Shown here one piece after another: positions 1 through 9,413 of a stretch of 64,000 bases of DNA. Both the position numbers and the translations under genes were made by a program. Numbering within the stretch: position 1 is the first letter of the stretch; every line of letters begins with the position of its first letter. The notes beneath the pieces are model-generated. The model did no database searches. It had not been told where the DNA came from and worked only from the letters and a program-made list of their open reading frames with translations. Source of the DNA: Mesorhizobium sp. C432A (lineage in GTDB: Bacteria; Pseudomonadota; Alphaproteobacteria; Rhizobiales; Rhizobiaceae); assembly GCF_030323145.1 (NCBI RefSeq), contig NZ_CP100470.1, forward strand, positions 4,753,001 through 4,817,000, given 5' to 3'.

Positions 1-822
1 CACGGTGTTGGCCACCACCGGCAGCAGCGAATAGAGGAACAAAGCCACGAAGGCGGGCGCGGTGCCGATGCCTCTGATACCGAGCGCTGCGGCACCCGGA
101 ACATGCGCGGCGACCCAGCCCAGCGGCGCGATCAGCAGGCCGAACAGCGCGATCGAGGGTATGGTCTGGACGATGTTGAGCACATTGAGCACGCCGGCCC
201 GCAACCGTTCGACGCGGTGGCACAGGATGCCGAGCGGCAGGCCGACGATCACCGCCGCCGCCAGCGACCCCAGCGCCAGCGTGATGTGCTTGGAGCCTTC
301 GGCCCAGAAACTATCGGCGCGGTTTGCATATTCCTTGAGGATCGACAGGCTGTCCCACTGCCCCGATATCAGCAACAAGCCGATGGCCAGCGCCGCGAGG
401 ACGAGCACGCCGACGCGGGCCGGTGGCGACAGGTTGAGCCTGGTCAGCACGTCGGCGAGCAACAATGTGAAGGCAAAGATCAACAGCCAGAACCCGGAAG
501 CCGGCGAGATGCGGGCGAAGGTGTTGCCGGCCGGCGTCAGGAAGGTGCCGGCGACACCGATCAGGATGGCAAGGGCGGCGAGCGCCACGACGCTTGCGGC
601 CAGGCGCAGGACAAGCGGGGTTTTCAGCAAGGCAACAATTGCGGCCACGACGACGATCGCCAGCAGTAGCGGCCCGACTGTGGCCGGCAGCGCCTCCAGG
701 ATCGAGCGCGCCTGACCGGGAACGATACGATTGGCGCGGAAGGTGGCGAACGGAGCCAGAAACGCCGCATAGGCAACAATCGCCGCGATAACCATGCCGA
801 GCTTGTCGAAACGCAGGGTCAT
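1..822 (-). CDS. Osmoprotectant (betaine/choline-type) ABC transporter permease, 3' end cut by window edge
   Basis: The reading frame is open for all 274 codons from an ATG at 822 to the window edge, so the C-terminus is missing. The first ~190 residues are hydrophobic membrane segments. After them comes the start of a BPD_transp_1 permease domain (a stretch beginning SKHITLALGSLAA, then GLPLGIL and NIVQTIPSIALFG). A long membrane extension before the permease core is the layout of the YehY type of osmoprotectant permease. The binding-protein gene of the same system lies just upstream on the same strand, separated by about 316 bp that hold a pair of palindromic repeats. The likely role is inner-membrane channel for compatible-solute uptake; the substrate cannot be read from the sequence. 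Confidence 0.85.
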   Translation of the reverse strand, partial: MTLRFDKLGMVIAAIVAYAAFLAPFATFRANRIVPGQARSILEALPATVGPLLLAIVVVAAIVALLKTPLVLRLAASVVALAALAILIGVAGTFLTPAGNTFARISPASGFWLLIFAFTLLLADVLTRLNLSPPARVGVLVLAALAIGLLLISGQWDSLSILKEYANRADSFWAEGSKHITLALGSLAAAVIVGLPLGILCHRVERLRAGVLNVLNIVQTIPSIALFGLLIAPLGWVAAHVPGAAALGIRGIGTAPAFVALFLYSLLPVVANTV

Positions 823-898
823 GGATGCCCCTCATGAGGAGCGATTTTCCACGTTGCGCAGACTACGCTGGTGATCGGCGAAAGCCGACGCGAAATCC

Positions 899-1083
899 GA
901 TCTCCCCCTTTGCGGGGGAGATGGCCGGCAGGCCAGAGGGGGGTGTGAAGGATCGCCAGCTTTCGAGCGTCGGCATGTTCAGAAGCAACCCTGTCGAGGC
1001 ACGCACCTGCTACCGGTTGTGAGGTCGGCGGGACAGCACCCCCCTCTGTCCTGCCGGACATCTCCCCCGCAAGGGGGGAGATC
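899..1083. repeat. Inverted pair of palindromic intergenic repeats (class A)
   Basis: Two related ~48-bp units face each other at 899-946 and 1036-1083. Each has a CTCCCCC/GGGGGAG hairpin followed by a GGCCGGCAGGCC- or TGTCCTGCCGGACA-like palindrome and a run of G or C. They fill most of the 316-bp gap between the permease and binding-protein genes; I see no gene in this gap. The same kind of inverted pair recurs at 17934-18089, 33604-33756 and 37615-39150. Confidence 0.85.
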
Positions 1084-1138
1084 AGCAGCTTCCAGAGAGG
1101 GGTGTCTCGCACCAGCGTCACGATCAGCTATGCGCTGA

Positions 1139-2050
1139 CTACTTCAAAAACCCGTTCTTCTTCAAAAAGTCCTCGGCGACACCCTTGACCGGCTCGCCGC
1201 CGACCTGGACGCGGCCGTTGAGTTCCTGCAGCGTGACGAGGTCGAGCTTGGCGAACACCGGCTTCAACAGCGTCTCGATCTCCGGATGCTCTTTCAGCAC
1301 CGCTTCGCGGATGATCGGCGCCGGCTGGTAGACCGGCTGCACGCCCTTGTCGTCGGCGAGCACGACCAGGCCGGACGGCGCGATGCCGCCGTCGGTGCCG
1401 TAGACCATGGCGGCGTTGGCGCCGTTGGTCTGGTTGGCGGCAGCACCTATTGTCGCGGCGGTGTCGCCGCCCGAAAGCGTGATCAACTGCTCGGGCTTCA
1501 GCGTGAAGCCGTAAGTGGTCTGGAACGCCGGCAGGGCTGCCGCCGAATTGACGAACTCAGCCGACGCCGCCAAAACCACCGTGCCGCCGCCGGCGACGTA
1601 TTTGCCGAAGTCGGTCAGGGTCGCCAGCTTGTTGGTCTCGGCAACCTCCTTGCGCAGCGCGATCGCCCAGGTGTTGTTGGCCGGTGACGGCGACAGCCAG
1701 ACGATCTTGTTGGCGTCATAGTCGAGCTTCTTGGCGGTCTCATAGGCCTTGGCGGCATCCTTCCAGACCGGATCGTCGGCCTTCTCGAAGAAGAAAGCGG
1801 CATTGCCGGTGTACTCGGGATAGATGTCGATCTCGCCGGCAGTGATCGCCTTGCGTACCACCGGCGTGCCGCCGAGCTGGATGCGGTCGGTGGTCTTGAT
1901 GTTGTTGGCGTTGAGCACAAGCTGGATGATGTTGCCGAGCACGCCGCCCTCGGTGTCGATCTTCGAGGAGACGACCACCTGGGCATTGGCGGAGGCGGCC
2001 GTGATGCCGAGCGCCAACGCCGCGCCGGCCAGAATCTTGACTGAAAACAT
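1139..2050 (-). CDS. osmF: Osmoprotectant ABC transporter substrate-binding protein (OsmF/YehZ-like)
   Basis: This 303-residue periplasmic binding protein belongs to the OpuAC/OsmF type. It has a signal peptide (MFSVKILAGAALALG... ending SANA). Conserved family stretches follow: SKIDTEGGVLGNI, LGGTPVVRKAITAGEIDIYPE, SPANNTWAIALR, LAASAEFVNSAAALPAF and AAMVYGTDGG. The match to the Escherichia coli OsmF pattern runs through the whole chain. I chose the ATG at 2050, preceded by an AAGGGG ribosome site, over an in-frame start 14 codons upstream because it places the signal peptide at the N-terminus. It delivers a betaine-like osmolyte to the downstream permease; the ligand is inferred from the family. 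Confidence 0.9.
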   Translation of the reverse strand: MFSVKILAGAALALGITAASANAQVVVSSKIDTEGGVLGNIIQLVLNANNIKTTDRIQLGGTPVVRKAITAGEIDIYPEYTGNAAFFFEKADDPVWKDAAKAYETAKKLDYDANKIVWLSPSPANNTWAIALRKEVAETNKLATLTDFGKYVAGGGTVVLAASAEFVNSAAALPAFQTTYGFTLKPEQLITLSGGDTAATIGAAANQTNGANAAMVYGTDGGIAPSGLVVLADDKGVQPVYQPAPIIREAVLKEHPEIETLLKPVFAKLDLVTLQELNGRVQVGGEPVKGVAEDFLKKNGFLK

Positions 2051-2228
2051 TGTGAAAACCCCTTGCTTTGGACCGAAATGCGGTGGCCGCATATGAGCAT
2101 GGCTTCAACGCCCCGTCGGGGCACACGGTTTCATAACAATGGGTACAGACGCAATAATTTTGTGCGGTCGCCGCGATTTCGGCCGCCGCCATGCTGACAC
2201 GTCGTGCCAAGCCAAAGATAGAACCGGA

Positions 2229-3445
2229 TCAGGCGCGGGCTTTGCGCGATCCGGTCAGTTTGAGCGCGCCAAGGGCGACGAAGCAGAGGGCGACGACCGG
2301 GAAAACCAGCCAGTTCAGCATCTCCCAGCCCCAGGCATTGTAGATGGCGCCCGACATTAGCGAGGCGAAGGCGACGGAGCCGAACAGGACGAAGTCGTGG
2401 AAGCCCTGCACCTTGCTCTTTTCGGACGGATGGTAGCTGTCGGCGACCATGGAGGTGGCGCCGATGAAGGCAAAATTCCAGCCGAGGCCAAGCAGGATCA
2501 GCGCCGTCCAGAACTGCCACAAATGCAGGCCGGACAATGCCACCGCGGCGCAGCCGATGAGCAGGACCAGGCCGGTTGCGACGATGCGTTCGGCGCCGAA
2601 GCGATGGATCAGCGATCCGGTGAAGAAGGTCGGCGCAAACATCGCCATCACATGCCAGGAAATGCCGAGCGTGGCGTCGTCCGTCGACAGGCCGCAGCCG
2701 ACCATGGCCAGCGGCGCGCCGGTCATGACGAAACTCATCAGCGCATAGCTGCCGACGGCGCAAAACAGTGCCGCGACGAAACGCGGCCGGGTGACGATCT
2801 CGGACAGCGGCCGGGCGTCGCTTGACGCGACTTCCGCGTGGCCGGGAGCCTTGGCCGGGATGCGCAGGAATGACAGGATCATGGCGCCGGCCGCCGCCAG
2901 AACCGGAATGGCCAAGAACGAGCCGGCAAACATCACCGGCGCCAGCAATTCGCGGGTGAAGATGACGATCTGCGGCCCGAGGATCGCGGTGATGACGCCG
3001 CCGGCCAGCACGAAGGAAATGGCGCGCGCCTTGATTCGGGCGGAGCATTATCGGCGGCGGCGAAGCGGAACTGCTGGACGAAGGCGCCGCCGACGCCGAT
3101 CACCAGCAGGGCGAAAGCGAACAGCCAGAAGCTGGCGTGGAACAGTGCCAGCGTGGAGATGACGCCGCCAAGCGCGGTCACGATGGTGCCGGTCATGAAG
3201 CCGCCGCGCTGGCCGAGCCAGCGGATGATGGCCGCGGCCGGCAACGCGCCGAGCGCCACGCCGATGTTGAAGCCGGTGATTGGCGCCGTTGCCAGCGACT
3301 TATCGGGGCCAAGCAGATATTGCCCGGCCAGCCCGCCCATGGAAATGGCAATCGGCGCGGCCGAACCGATAATCGCCTGCGACGTCGCCAGGATGATCGC
3401 CGTGCGGCGCGCTTCCCTTGCTGCGCCGGCGACGGTGCCGGTCAC
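2229..3445 (-). pseudogene. MFS transporter gene with a single frameshift
   Basis: Two frames together encode one ~405-residue major facilitator protein. The first part runs from a GTG at 3445 ([20 protein letters not shown]...) and ends near FRFAAADNAPPE. The protein then continues in the next frame as KARAISFVLAGGVITAILG and several further membrane helices to the stop at 2229. One base appears missing near 3030-3040. The total length of 1217 bp is one short of a multiple of three. The start overlaps the nusB stop as GTGA, so translation would be coupled to the rib/nusB operon. It could be a true pseudogene or a sequencing error; nothing else in the gene is broken. Confidence 0.8.
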
Positions 3446-3942
3446 AATGCGTCCTTGCCGCGCCCCTCGCCCCGCACCCGGCGCGACACACGGTCGAGCA
3501 CGGCGTTGGTCAGCTTCGGCTCGTCTTCCTCGTAGAAGGCCTTGGCGATGTCGACATATTCCGAAACGATGACGGCCACCGGCACGTCGTCTCGCTTCAT
3601 CAGTTCGTAGACGCCGGCGCGCAGGATGGCGCGCAACGTCGAATCGAGTCTGGACAGCGGCCAGTCTTCCGTCAGCGCCTGGCGTATGATCGGATCGATG
3701 GTCGTCTGGTTCTCGACGACGCCGGCCAGGATGGCGCGGAACCACTGCGCGTCGGCCTCGCGATAAAGCGCGCCGTCGACTTCCTTGCCGAGCCGGAACG
3801 CCTCGTATTCGGCGGTGATCTCGAAGACGCCGCTGCCGGCCACGTCCATCTGGTAAAGCGCCTGCACGGCGGCCAGACGGGCGGCGCCACGCTTGTTGGC
3901 GTGGCGTATCGCGGGCTGGCCGGGCGAAGCGGGTTCGCTCAC
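3442..3942 (-). CDS. nusB: Transcription antitermination factor NusB
   Basis: This 166-residue all-alpha protein carries the NusB pattern: [17 protein letters not shown] near the N-terminus, then a central [20 protein letters not shown] and [17 protein letters not shown], and [12 protein letters not shown] at the end. NusB with NusE binds boxA RNA and supports rRNA antitermination. The GTG start overlaps the ribH stop by 4 bp (GTGA), and its own stop overlaps the start of the MFS gene in the same way. The order ribH-nusB is conserved in many Alphaproteobacteria. The basic C-terminal tail ([13 protein letters not shown]) is slightly longer than usual. Confidence 0.95.
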   Translation of the reverse strand: MSEPASPGQPAIRHANKRGAARLAAVQALYQMDVAGSGVFEITAEYEAFRLGKEVDGALYREADAQWFRAILAGVVENQTTIDPIIRQALTEDWPLSRLDSTLRAILRAGVYELMKRDDVPVAVIVSEYVDIAKAFYEEDEPKLTNAVLDRVSRRVRGEGRGKDAL

Positions 3943-4433
3943 GATTGCGCTCCCAGCTTCTCCTTGAGCGCGATCATGGTCAGCGCCGCGCGCGCGGCAA
4001 AGCCGCCCTTGTCGCCCTCCGAGCGCTTGGCGCGCGTCCAGGCCTGCGCGTCGTTCTCGGTGGTCAGGATGCCGTTGCCGATCGCAATCGCTTCCTGCAC
4101 CGAGAGATCCATCAGCGCGCGGCTCGATTCATTGGCGACGATGTCGAAATGATAGGTGTCGCCACGAATGATGGTGCCGAGCGCGACAAAACCATCATAG
4201 TCCTTGCCGCCCTCGCCCATGCCGTCGAGCGCAAAAGTGATCACTGCTGGAATTTCCAGCGAACCGGGAACGGTGACGACGTCATAGGTCGCGCCGGCTT
4301 CGTCGAGCGCGCTCGTCGCGCCGTCGAGCAGCGCGTCGGCAAGATCGTCATGAAAGCGCGCCTCGATAATCAGAAGGTGGGCCTTCTTCTTCGGGCGAAT
4401 GAACGCTTTGCCGTGTTGGGATGTGCCTGCCAT
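3939..4433 (-). CDS. ribH: 6,7-dimethyl-8-ribityllumazine synthase
   Basis: RibH condenses 5-amino-6-ribitylamino-uracil with 3,4-dihydroxybutanone phosphate in riboflavin synthesis. The 164-residue chain shows the lumazine synthase landmarks: [16 protein letters not shown] near the N-terminus, [33 protein letters not shown] with the catalytic His, and [15 protein letters not shown]. It begins at an ATG at 4433. It is separated from the upstream small ORF by about 80 bp and is coupled to nusB by a GTGA overlap. The basic N-terminal extension (KAFIRPKKK) precedes the core. Confidence 0.95.
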   Translation of the reverse strand: MAGTSQHGKAFIRPKKKAHLLIIEARFHDDLADALLDGATSALDEAGATYDVVTVPGSLEIPAVITFALDGMGEGGKDYDGFVALGTIIRGDTYHFDIVANESSRALMDLSVQEAIAIGNGILTTENDAQAWTRAKRSEGDKGGFAARAALTMIALKEKLGAQS

Positions 4434-4511
4434 GAATGTCTCCGGGGGTAGCCGGTGACTTAGGCCGAAGCCGGTTTGATCGCAAGCGGAAGATTGCTGG
4501 AGGTGAGGCCG

Positions 4512-4694
4512 TCAGATACCGGTAGCCTCGCGATACCGACGCACTGTATCGCGAAGACGATCGTTTATGGGCTGAGCATTGATCAGAGCTTCAGGGAAAA
4601 CCTTGCGATCGTTGACCGACAAACTGAGGCCGAGCGCGTCCTCAGTGTGGAGCTCTTCCCGCTGCCCGAAGTGAATTTCGTCTTTTGTCATCAC
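4512..4694 (-). CDS. Small hypothetical protein between ribE and ribH
   Basis: This is a 60-codon frame, acidic in its first half and with a basic C-terminal helix-like stretch (INDRLRDTVRRYREATGI). It starts with a GTG that overlaps the ribE stop (sequence GTGATGA, with an ATG as second codon), so it could be read by termination-reinitiation within the rib operon. I recognise no domain, membrane segment or signal peptide. Its position inside a riboflavin operon and the tight overlap support a real gene; the lack of any family match keeps confidence moderate. Confidence 0.5.
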   Translation of the reverse strand: MMTKDEIHFGQREELHTEDALGLSLSVNDRKVFPEALINAQPINDRLRDTVRRYREATGI

Positions 4695-5308
4695 AAACCT
4701 TCCTTCGCGGCCTCGACCAGCCGCGCGGCGTAGCGGGCCATGGTGTCGATCTCGAGGTTGACCTTGTCGCCGACCTTGCGCTCGCCCCAGGTGGTCACGG
4801 TCAGCGAATGATGGATCAACAGCACGTCGAAACGGGCGCCTTCGACCTTGTTGACGGTGAGTGAGGTGCCGTCGAGTGCGACGGAACCCTTGGGCGCGAT
4901 GAATTTCGCCAGTTCGCGCGGCGCCTCCAGCGTGAAGCGAACGGCATCGCCTTCATCCTTGCGCTCGGCGATTTCGGCCATGCCATCGACATGACCCGAC
5001 ACGATGTGGCCGCCGAGTTCGTCGCCGATCTTCAGTGCCCGCTCGAGATTGACCTTGGTGCCTGATTTCCAGCCCGACGCCGTGGTCAGCCTCAGTGCCT
5101 CTTCCCAGGCTTCGACCTCGAACCAGCGGGCGTTCGAGCCGCCGTCTGGCAGCGCCGTCACCGTCAGGCAGACGCCGCCGCAGGAGATCGAGGCACCGAT
5201 GGCGATCGTCGCGGGGTCATAGGCGGTGTCGATGCGCAGGCCGACGCCTTCGCTCAGCGGCTTGACGGCCGCGACGGTGCCGATATCGGTGACAATTCCA
5301 GTGAACAT
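4691..5308 (-). CDS. ribE: Riboflavin synthase, alpha subunit
   Basis: The 205-residue protein contains two lumazine-binding repeats. The N-terminal half opens with the family signature MFTGIVTDIGTV and includes ISCGGVCLTV. The second half contains LGGHIVSGHVDGMAEI and GSVALDGTSLTVNKV. It dismutates two molecules of dimethyl-ribityllumazine to riboflavin and a pyrimidine that RibH reuses. It follows ribD by 1 bp and overlaps the next small ORF, so it sits inside one transcription unit nrdR-ribD-ribE-orf-ribH-nusB. Confidence 0.95.
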   Translation of the reverse strand: MFTGIVTDIGTVAAVKPLSEGVGLRIDTAYDPATIAIGASISCGGVCLTVTALPDGGSNARWFEVEAWEEALRLTTASGWKSGTKVNLERALKIGDELGGHIVSGHVDGMAEIAERKDEGDAVRFTLEAPRELAKFIAPKGSVALDGTSLTVNKVEGARFDVLLIHHSLTVTTWGERKVGDKVNLEIDTMARYAARLVEAAKEGL

Positions 5309-5309
5309 T

Positions 5310-6440
5310 TCAGATATCTCTCACCCATTCGGCATAGCTGTCTTCCCCGAAGCGCATCTCGCGCAATTTGCGGAAGCCTGCCGGGATATGGTTGGCGTCG
5401 ATGGGCGATGCAATGCCGCCCTCGCCGATCGCTTCCGGTCCCTGGAACAGCACGATGCGGTCGATCAGTCCTTCGGCGAGGAAGGCGCTGGCTACCTTGG
5501 CGCCGCCTTCGACCAGAACGCTGGCCATGCCGAGCGCGCCGAGATCCTCGAGCAGTTCCGGCAAGGCCACGCCGCCTTCATGGGTTTCGGTGCCGATGAA
5601 GCGCACGCCGGCACGCTCCAGCACCGACCGCCGTAGCGGATCAGCCTCCAGGCTCGCGGCGACATAGAGCGGCACCCGGTCGGTGCCGGAGACCAGCTTC
5701 GAGGCTTCCGGCAGCCTGATCTGGCGGTCGAGCACGATGTGCGCCGGCGAGCGGTTCTCCAGCCCCGGCAGCCGCACGGTGAGCGCGGGATCATCCTCCA
5801 GCGCCGTGCCGATGCCGACCAGTATGCCATCGGCTTCGGCGCGCATCAGATAGACTTCGCGGCGGGCGATATCGCCGGTGATCGCGACCTGGCCGGCGCC
5901 ATGCCTGCCGATCTTGCCGTCGCTGGAAAGCGCAAGCTTCAGAGTCACTTCCGGACGCTTTTTCATGGATCGAATCAAATAGCCGGCCATCTGCTCGGCG
6001 GCTTCCTCGACCAGCACCTTTTCGACCACTTCGATGCCGGCGGCGCGCAGGATGGCATAGCCTTTGCCGGAGACGCGCGGATCGGGATCGCTGGCGGCCC
6101 CGACGACCCGCGCCACTCCGGCATTGACCAGCGCGTTGGCGCAAGGCGGGGTGCGGCCATGGTGGGCGCAGGGCTCCAGCGTGACATAGGCGGTGGCGCC
6201 GCGCGCCAACTCGCCGGCTTCAGTCAGCGCCTCGGTCTCGGCATGCGGCCGGCCGCCAACAGCGGTGACCCCTGTGCCGACGATCATCGGGCCGGCGCCA
6301 TCGTCGCGAACGATTATGGTGCCGACGGAAGGGTTGGTCGAGGTGCGGCCGGCATTTCTGCGCGAGAGCCTCAGCGCCGCGGCCATGAAGCGGCGATCGA
6401 GGGCCTGCTGATCGGCCTTCCCTGACGTTTGGCTTGCCAT
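5310..6440 (-). CDS. ribD: Bifunctional riboflavin deaminase/reductase RibD
   Basis: RibD carries out the second and third steps from GTP to riboflavin: deamination of the pyrimidine, then reduction of the ribosyl chain. The N-terminal deaminase domain has the zinc site HAETEAL and PCAHHGRTPPC. The C-terminal reductase domain (from about residue 150) has TLKLALSSDGKIG, ADGILVGIGTALEDDP and VLVEGGAKVASAFL. Length is 376 residues, normal for the family. It lies 2 bp after nrdR and 1 bp before ribE, consistent with a single operon. Confidence 0.95.
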   Translation of the reverse strand: MASQTSGKADQQALDRRFMAAALRLSRRNAGRTSTNPSVGTIIVRDDGAGPMIVGTGVTAVGGRPHAETEALTEAGELARGATAYVTLEPCAHHGRTPPCANALVNAGVARVVGAASDPDPRVSGKGYAILRAAGIEVVEKVLVEEAAEQMAGYLIRSMKKRPEVTLKLALSSDGKIGRHGAGQVAITGDIARREVYLMRAEADGILVGIGTALEDDPALTVRLPGLENRSPAHIVLDRQIRLPEASKLVSGTDRVPLYVAASLEADPLRRSVLERAGVRFIGTETHEGGVALPELLEDLGALGMASVLVEGGAKVASAFLAEGLIDRIVLFQGPEAIGEGGIASPIDANHIPAGFRKLREMRFGEDSYAEWVRDI

Positions 6441-6442
6441 GC

Positions 6443-6937
6443 TCAGCCGGCGTCCTCTTCGCTCTTCAGCTCGTCGCCTTTGAGTTCGTCACCTTTGAGC
6501 TCACCCAGCACGTCATGGAAGTCCTTGGCCTCGCGGAAATTGCGATAGACCGAGGCGAAGCGGACATAGGCGACGTCGTCGAGCGACTTCAGCGCTTCCA
6601 TGACGAGCCGGCCGACCTCGCCCGAGGCGATTTCAGTCTCGCCGGAGCTTTCGAGCTGGCGCACGATGCCGGTGACGGCGCGGTCGATGCGCTCGGGATC
6701 GACATTGCGCTTGCGCACCGCGATCTCCACCGAACGCAAGAGCTTGTCGCGGTCGAACGGCACCTTTCTGCCGGACTTCTTCACCACCACGAGGTCGCGC
6801 AACTGGACGCGCTCGAAAGTGGTGAAACGGCCACCGCAATCGGGACAGACGCGCCGCCGGCGGATCGCCGCGCCATCCTCGGCGGGGCGCGAATCCTTCA
6901 CCTGCGTATCTTCGGACTGGCAATAGGGACAGCGCAT
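6443..6937 (-). CDS. nrdR: Transcriptional repressor NrdR
   Basis: NrdR represses ribonucleotide reductase genes in response to nucleotide binding. The protein starts with a four-cysteine zinc ribbon ([17 protein letters not shown] and VCPDCGGRF). An ATP-cone domain follows ([17 protein letters not shown], then [11 protein letters not shown] near residue 125). The last ~16 residues are an acidic/basic tail made of a 15-bp tandem DNA repeat encoding ELKGD twice and then ELKSE, which is not part of the core fold. Position between glyA and ribD is usual in Alphaproteobacteria. Confidence 0.95.
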   Translation of the reverse strand: MRCPYCQSEDTQVKDSRPAEDGAAIRRRRVCPDCGGRFTTFERVQLRDLVVVKKSGRKVPFDRDKLLRSVEIAVRKRNVDPERIDRAVTGIVRQLESSGETEIASGEVGRLVMEALKSLDDVAYVRFASVYRNFREAKDFHDVLGELKGDELKGDELKSEEDAG

Positions 6938-7075
6938 GGAGAGCCTTCAGGTTGGCGATTCTGGCGGAACGATAGGCTTAGAGGTTTTTGCCGGGACGGC
7001 AAAGGTTCGGCAACGGCCGCTCGCGCCCTCAGAGATAGCGAGGCGGGAGGAAAATTGCCAGCCGCGCCAGATATG

Positions 7076-7660
7076 TCAGGGCGCGACGTCCTTGGTCGGG
7101 AAGCCGCAGGACGTTCCGAGGTTGCGGTAGGCCTTGGTGAAGCCGTCCATAGGGATGCTGGCGACGGCTTGCTTGCCGAACGTCACGTCGAGCGAGATGA
7201 CCTGGCGCATGGCCCGCAACAAAGCGAGACTGGTCTTGGCCTGGTTGTCGACGGTCCAGCTCGGGCGGCCGGCATCATTGGAATAGACGGTCGCGGAAAC
7301 CTTGACGCCGGGGTCGCCAAAGGTCGCGGCGATCTTCTTGCCGGTCGGCAGCTCCTTGTTGGCGATGGTGAACATGATCGCCGGATAGGCATCGGGCGGC
7401 AGGGCGTCGCCAGTCGAGATCGAAAGCGTCAGCGTGCCGGCATTGCCGTTGCCGTCGACAAAGGCTGTCGAGGCCGCACAGGTCTTGTGCGAATCCTGGC
7501 CGGTGTCGAGCGCATCGATGATCGTGGTCCACCTGCCAAAGGTGCTGGTGGCCGGGATATCCGTGCCCGGCTGCGTCTGCTCCTCGGCGATCGCGCACGA
7601 CACAGTGAAGGTGGCAAGCAAGCCGAGGAAGGCCAGAACGGCAGGATGGAACATGCGCAT
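7076..7660 (-). CDS. Hypothetical exported protein between glyA and nrdR
   Basis: The chain of about 194 residues begins with a clear signal peptide (MRMFHPAVLAFLGLLATFTVSC, likely cleaved after AIA). The mature part is a soluble domain without recognisable family. It includes FGRWTTIIDALDTGQDSHKTCAAS, two cysteines and a basic-aromatic C-terminus (GFTKAYRNLGTSCGF). The pattern of an FGRW start and paired cysteines recalls invasion-associated locus B-type proteins, but the match is weak. I chose the ATG at 7660, since in-frame residues upstream are not signal-like. It lies 80 bp after glyA and could be co-transcribed with it. Confidence 0.75.
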   Translation of the reverse strand: MRMFHPAVLAFLGLLATFTVSCAIAEEQTQPGTDIPATSTFGRWTTIIDALDTGQDSHKTCAASTAFVDGNGNAGTLTLSISTGDALPPDAYPAIMFTIANKELPTGKKIAATFGDPGVKVSATVYSNDAGRPSWTVDNQAKTSLALLRAMRQVISLDVTFGKQAVASIPMDGFTKAYRNLGTSCGFPTKDVAP

Positions 7661-7740
7661 CGTCAGATCTCCACAGGCCGCGCCGCCCCGGACAGCAAGC
7701 GGCGCAGAGCGCGGGATAAAAGACGATGCGCCGCTGGCGG

Positions 7741-9054
7741 TCAACCGAGATAGGGATAGAGCGGGAAACGATCGGTCAGCGCCACGACCTTGGCCTTCAC
7801 GGCTGCTTCCACAGCCGCATTGCCTTCGTCGGAATTGGCGACCTTCAGCCCGTCCAGCACCTCGGCGATCAACTTGCCGATCTCGCGGAACTCGGCCTGG
7901 CCGAAGCCGCGCGTGGTGCCGGCCGGCGTGCCCAGACGCACGCCCGAGGTGACGAAAGGCTTTTCCGGATCGAACGGGATGCCGTTCTTGTTGCAGGTGA
8001 TGTTGGCGCGGCCGAGCGCTGCCTCGGCGCGCTTGCCGGTGGCGTTCTTGGGCCTGAGATCGACGAGCATCAGATGGTTGTCGGTGCCGCCGGAGACGAT
8101 GTCGAGGCCGGTTTCCTTGAGGCTCGACGCCAGCGCCTTCGCGTTGGCGGCGACACTCTCGGCATAGAGCTTGAAGCTCGGCTTCAGCGCCTCGCCGAAG
8201 GCGACCGCCTTGGCGGCGATGACATGCATCAGCGGGCCGCCCTGCAGGCCGGGGAAAACCGCCGAGTTCATCTTCTTGGCGATGTCCTCGTCATTGCACA
8301 GGATCATGCCGCCGCGCGGGCCGCGCAACGATTTGTGCGTGGTCGTGGTCACGACATGGGCGTGCGGCAGCGGTGACGGATGCACGCCGCCGGCAACCAG
8401 GCCGGCGATATGGGCCATGTCGACCATCAGATAGGCGCCGACCGCATCGGCGATCTCGCGAAAGCGCTTCCAGTCCCAGATGCGCGAATAGGCGGTGCCG
8501 CCGGCCAGGATCAGCTTCGGCTTGGTCTCATGCGCGGTCTTTTCGATCGCGCCCATGTCGAGCAGATGGTCGTCCTTGCGCACGCCATAGGAAACGACCT
8601 TGAACCATTTGCCGCTCATATTGACGGGCGAGCCGTGCGTCAGGTGGCCGCCGGAGTTCAGGTCGAGGCCCATGAAGGTATCGCCCGGCTGCAGCAGCGC
8701 CAGGAAGACCGCCTGGTTCATCTGGCTGCCGGAATTCGGCTGGACATTGGCGAAGTTGCAGCCGAACAGCTTTTTGGCGCGCTCGATGGCGAGTTCCTCG
8801 GCGACGTCGACGAACTGGCAGCCGCCATAATAGCGCTTGCCCGGATAACCCTCGGCGTATTTGTTGGTCATGATCGAGCCCTGCGCCTCGAGCACGGCGC
8901 GCGAAACGATGTTTTCCGAGGCGATCAGCTCGATCTCGTGACGCTGGCGGCCAAGCTCGTTGCGGATCGAGCCGAAGATCTCCGGATCGGCATCTTCCAG
9001 CGTGGTTTCGAAGAAGGATTCGAATTTGTTCGACGCTGCCGCTGCAGTTGCCAT
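7741..9054 (-). CDS. glyA: Serine hydroxymethyltransferase
   Basis: GlyA interconverts serine and glycine with transfer of a one-carbon unit to tetrahydrofolate, using pyridoxal phosphate. The 437-residue chain has the family landmarks: [51 protein letters not shown], and the PLP lysine in [16 protein letters not shown]. The C-terminal region contains [16 protein letters not shown]. The ATG at 9054 gives the usual length; nine additional in-frame codons upstream are not conserved-looking. It heads the leftward cluster leading to nrdR and the rib genes. Confidence 0.97.
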   Translation of the reverse strand: MATAAAASNKFESFFETTLEDADPEIFGSIRNELGRQRHEIELIASENIVSRAVLEAQGSIMTNKYAEGYPGKRYYGGCQFVDVAEELAIERAKKLFGCNFANVQPNSGSQMNQAVFLALLQPGDTFMGLDLNSGGHLTHGSPVNMSGKWFKVVSYGVRKDDHLLDMGAIEKTAHETKPKLILAGGTAYSRIWDWKRFREIADAVGAYLMVDMAHIAGLVAGGVHPSPLPHAHVVTTTTHKSLRGPRGGMILCNDEDIAKKMNSAVFPGLQGGPLMHVIAAKAVAFGEALKPSFKLYAESVAANAKALASSLKETGLDIVSGGTDNHLMLVDLRPKNATGKRAEAALGRANITCNKNGIPFDPEKPFVTSGVRLGTPAGTTRGFGQAEFREIGKLIAEVLDGLKVANSDEGNAAVEAAVKAKVVALTDRFPLYPYLG

Positions 9055-9225
9055 GGCCTGAAATCCTTCGGTTCGGGGCATTTATCTATGCATATCGTTG
9101 CCCCGAAACCGCTGCACGGTTCCGGGCGACATGCATTGCCGCGCCATTAACACAGTTGTTTTCGCCTCGCCACGTTTGCAGCGCGAAATTTGCTGGCCGG
9201 ATTGCGCCAGAGCGGCCCTGTACCG

Positions 9226-9369
9226 CTATTTTCGCTCCTGCCGCCCCTGCAGCAAGGCTTCGGTGAGCGTGATCTCGGTAAACAGCGCCCGCGCCGTATG
9301 GTCGTTGATCGCGCCGCTGCTTAACATGTCGCGCACGGCGATGCGCTCGGCGTCATGGGACTTCGAACG
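9226..9369 (-). pseudogene. Remnant resembling the C-terminal tail of a cation:proton antiporter
   Basis: The frame ending at the TAG at 9226 reads HDAERIAVRDMLSSGAIND, then a short hydrophilic helix ending QGRQERK. This resembles the cytoplasmic tail of CPA1-type Na+/H+ antiporters. Upstream the frame runs straight into the terminator hairpin at 9371-9396, and no membrane domain is present. I therefore read it as a leftover 3' fragment rather than a working gene. The remaining part of the 359-bp gap (9055-9225) holds only the presumed glyA promoter; I recognise no riboswitch there. Confidence 0.35.
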
Positions 9370-9370
9370 G

Positions 9371-9396
9371 AAAGGCCACCTTGCGGTGGCCTTTCC
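9371..9396 (-). terminator. Hairpin terminator after the L,D-transpeptidase gene
   Basis: A perfect stem AAAGGCCACC/GGTGGCCTTT with a 4-nt loop lies about 18 bp beyond the transpeptidase stop. The arms start with A and end with T runs, so it could work in either direction. Confidence 0.7.
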
Positions 9397-9413
9397 TAAA
9401 ACGAGATCAGCCG

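Noticed and set aside
4434..4511. Possible FMN riboswitch before ribH
   Set aside because: The 78-bp gap is too short and lacks the conserved riboswitch segments; ribD is also not preceded by one.
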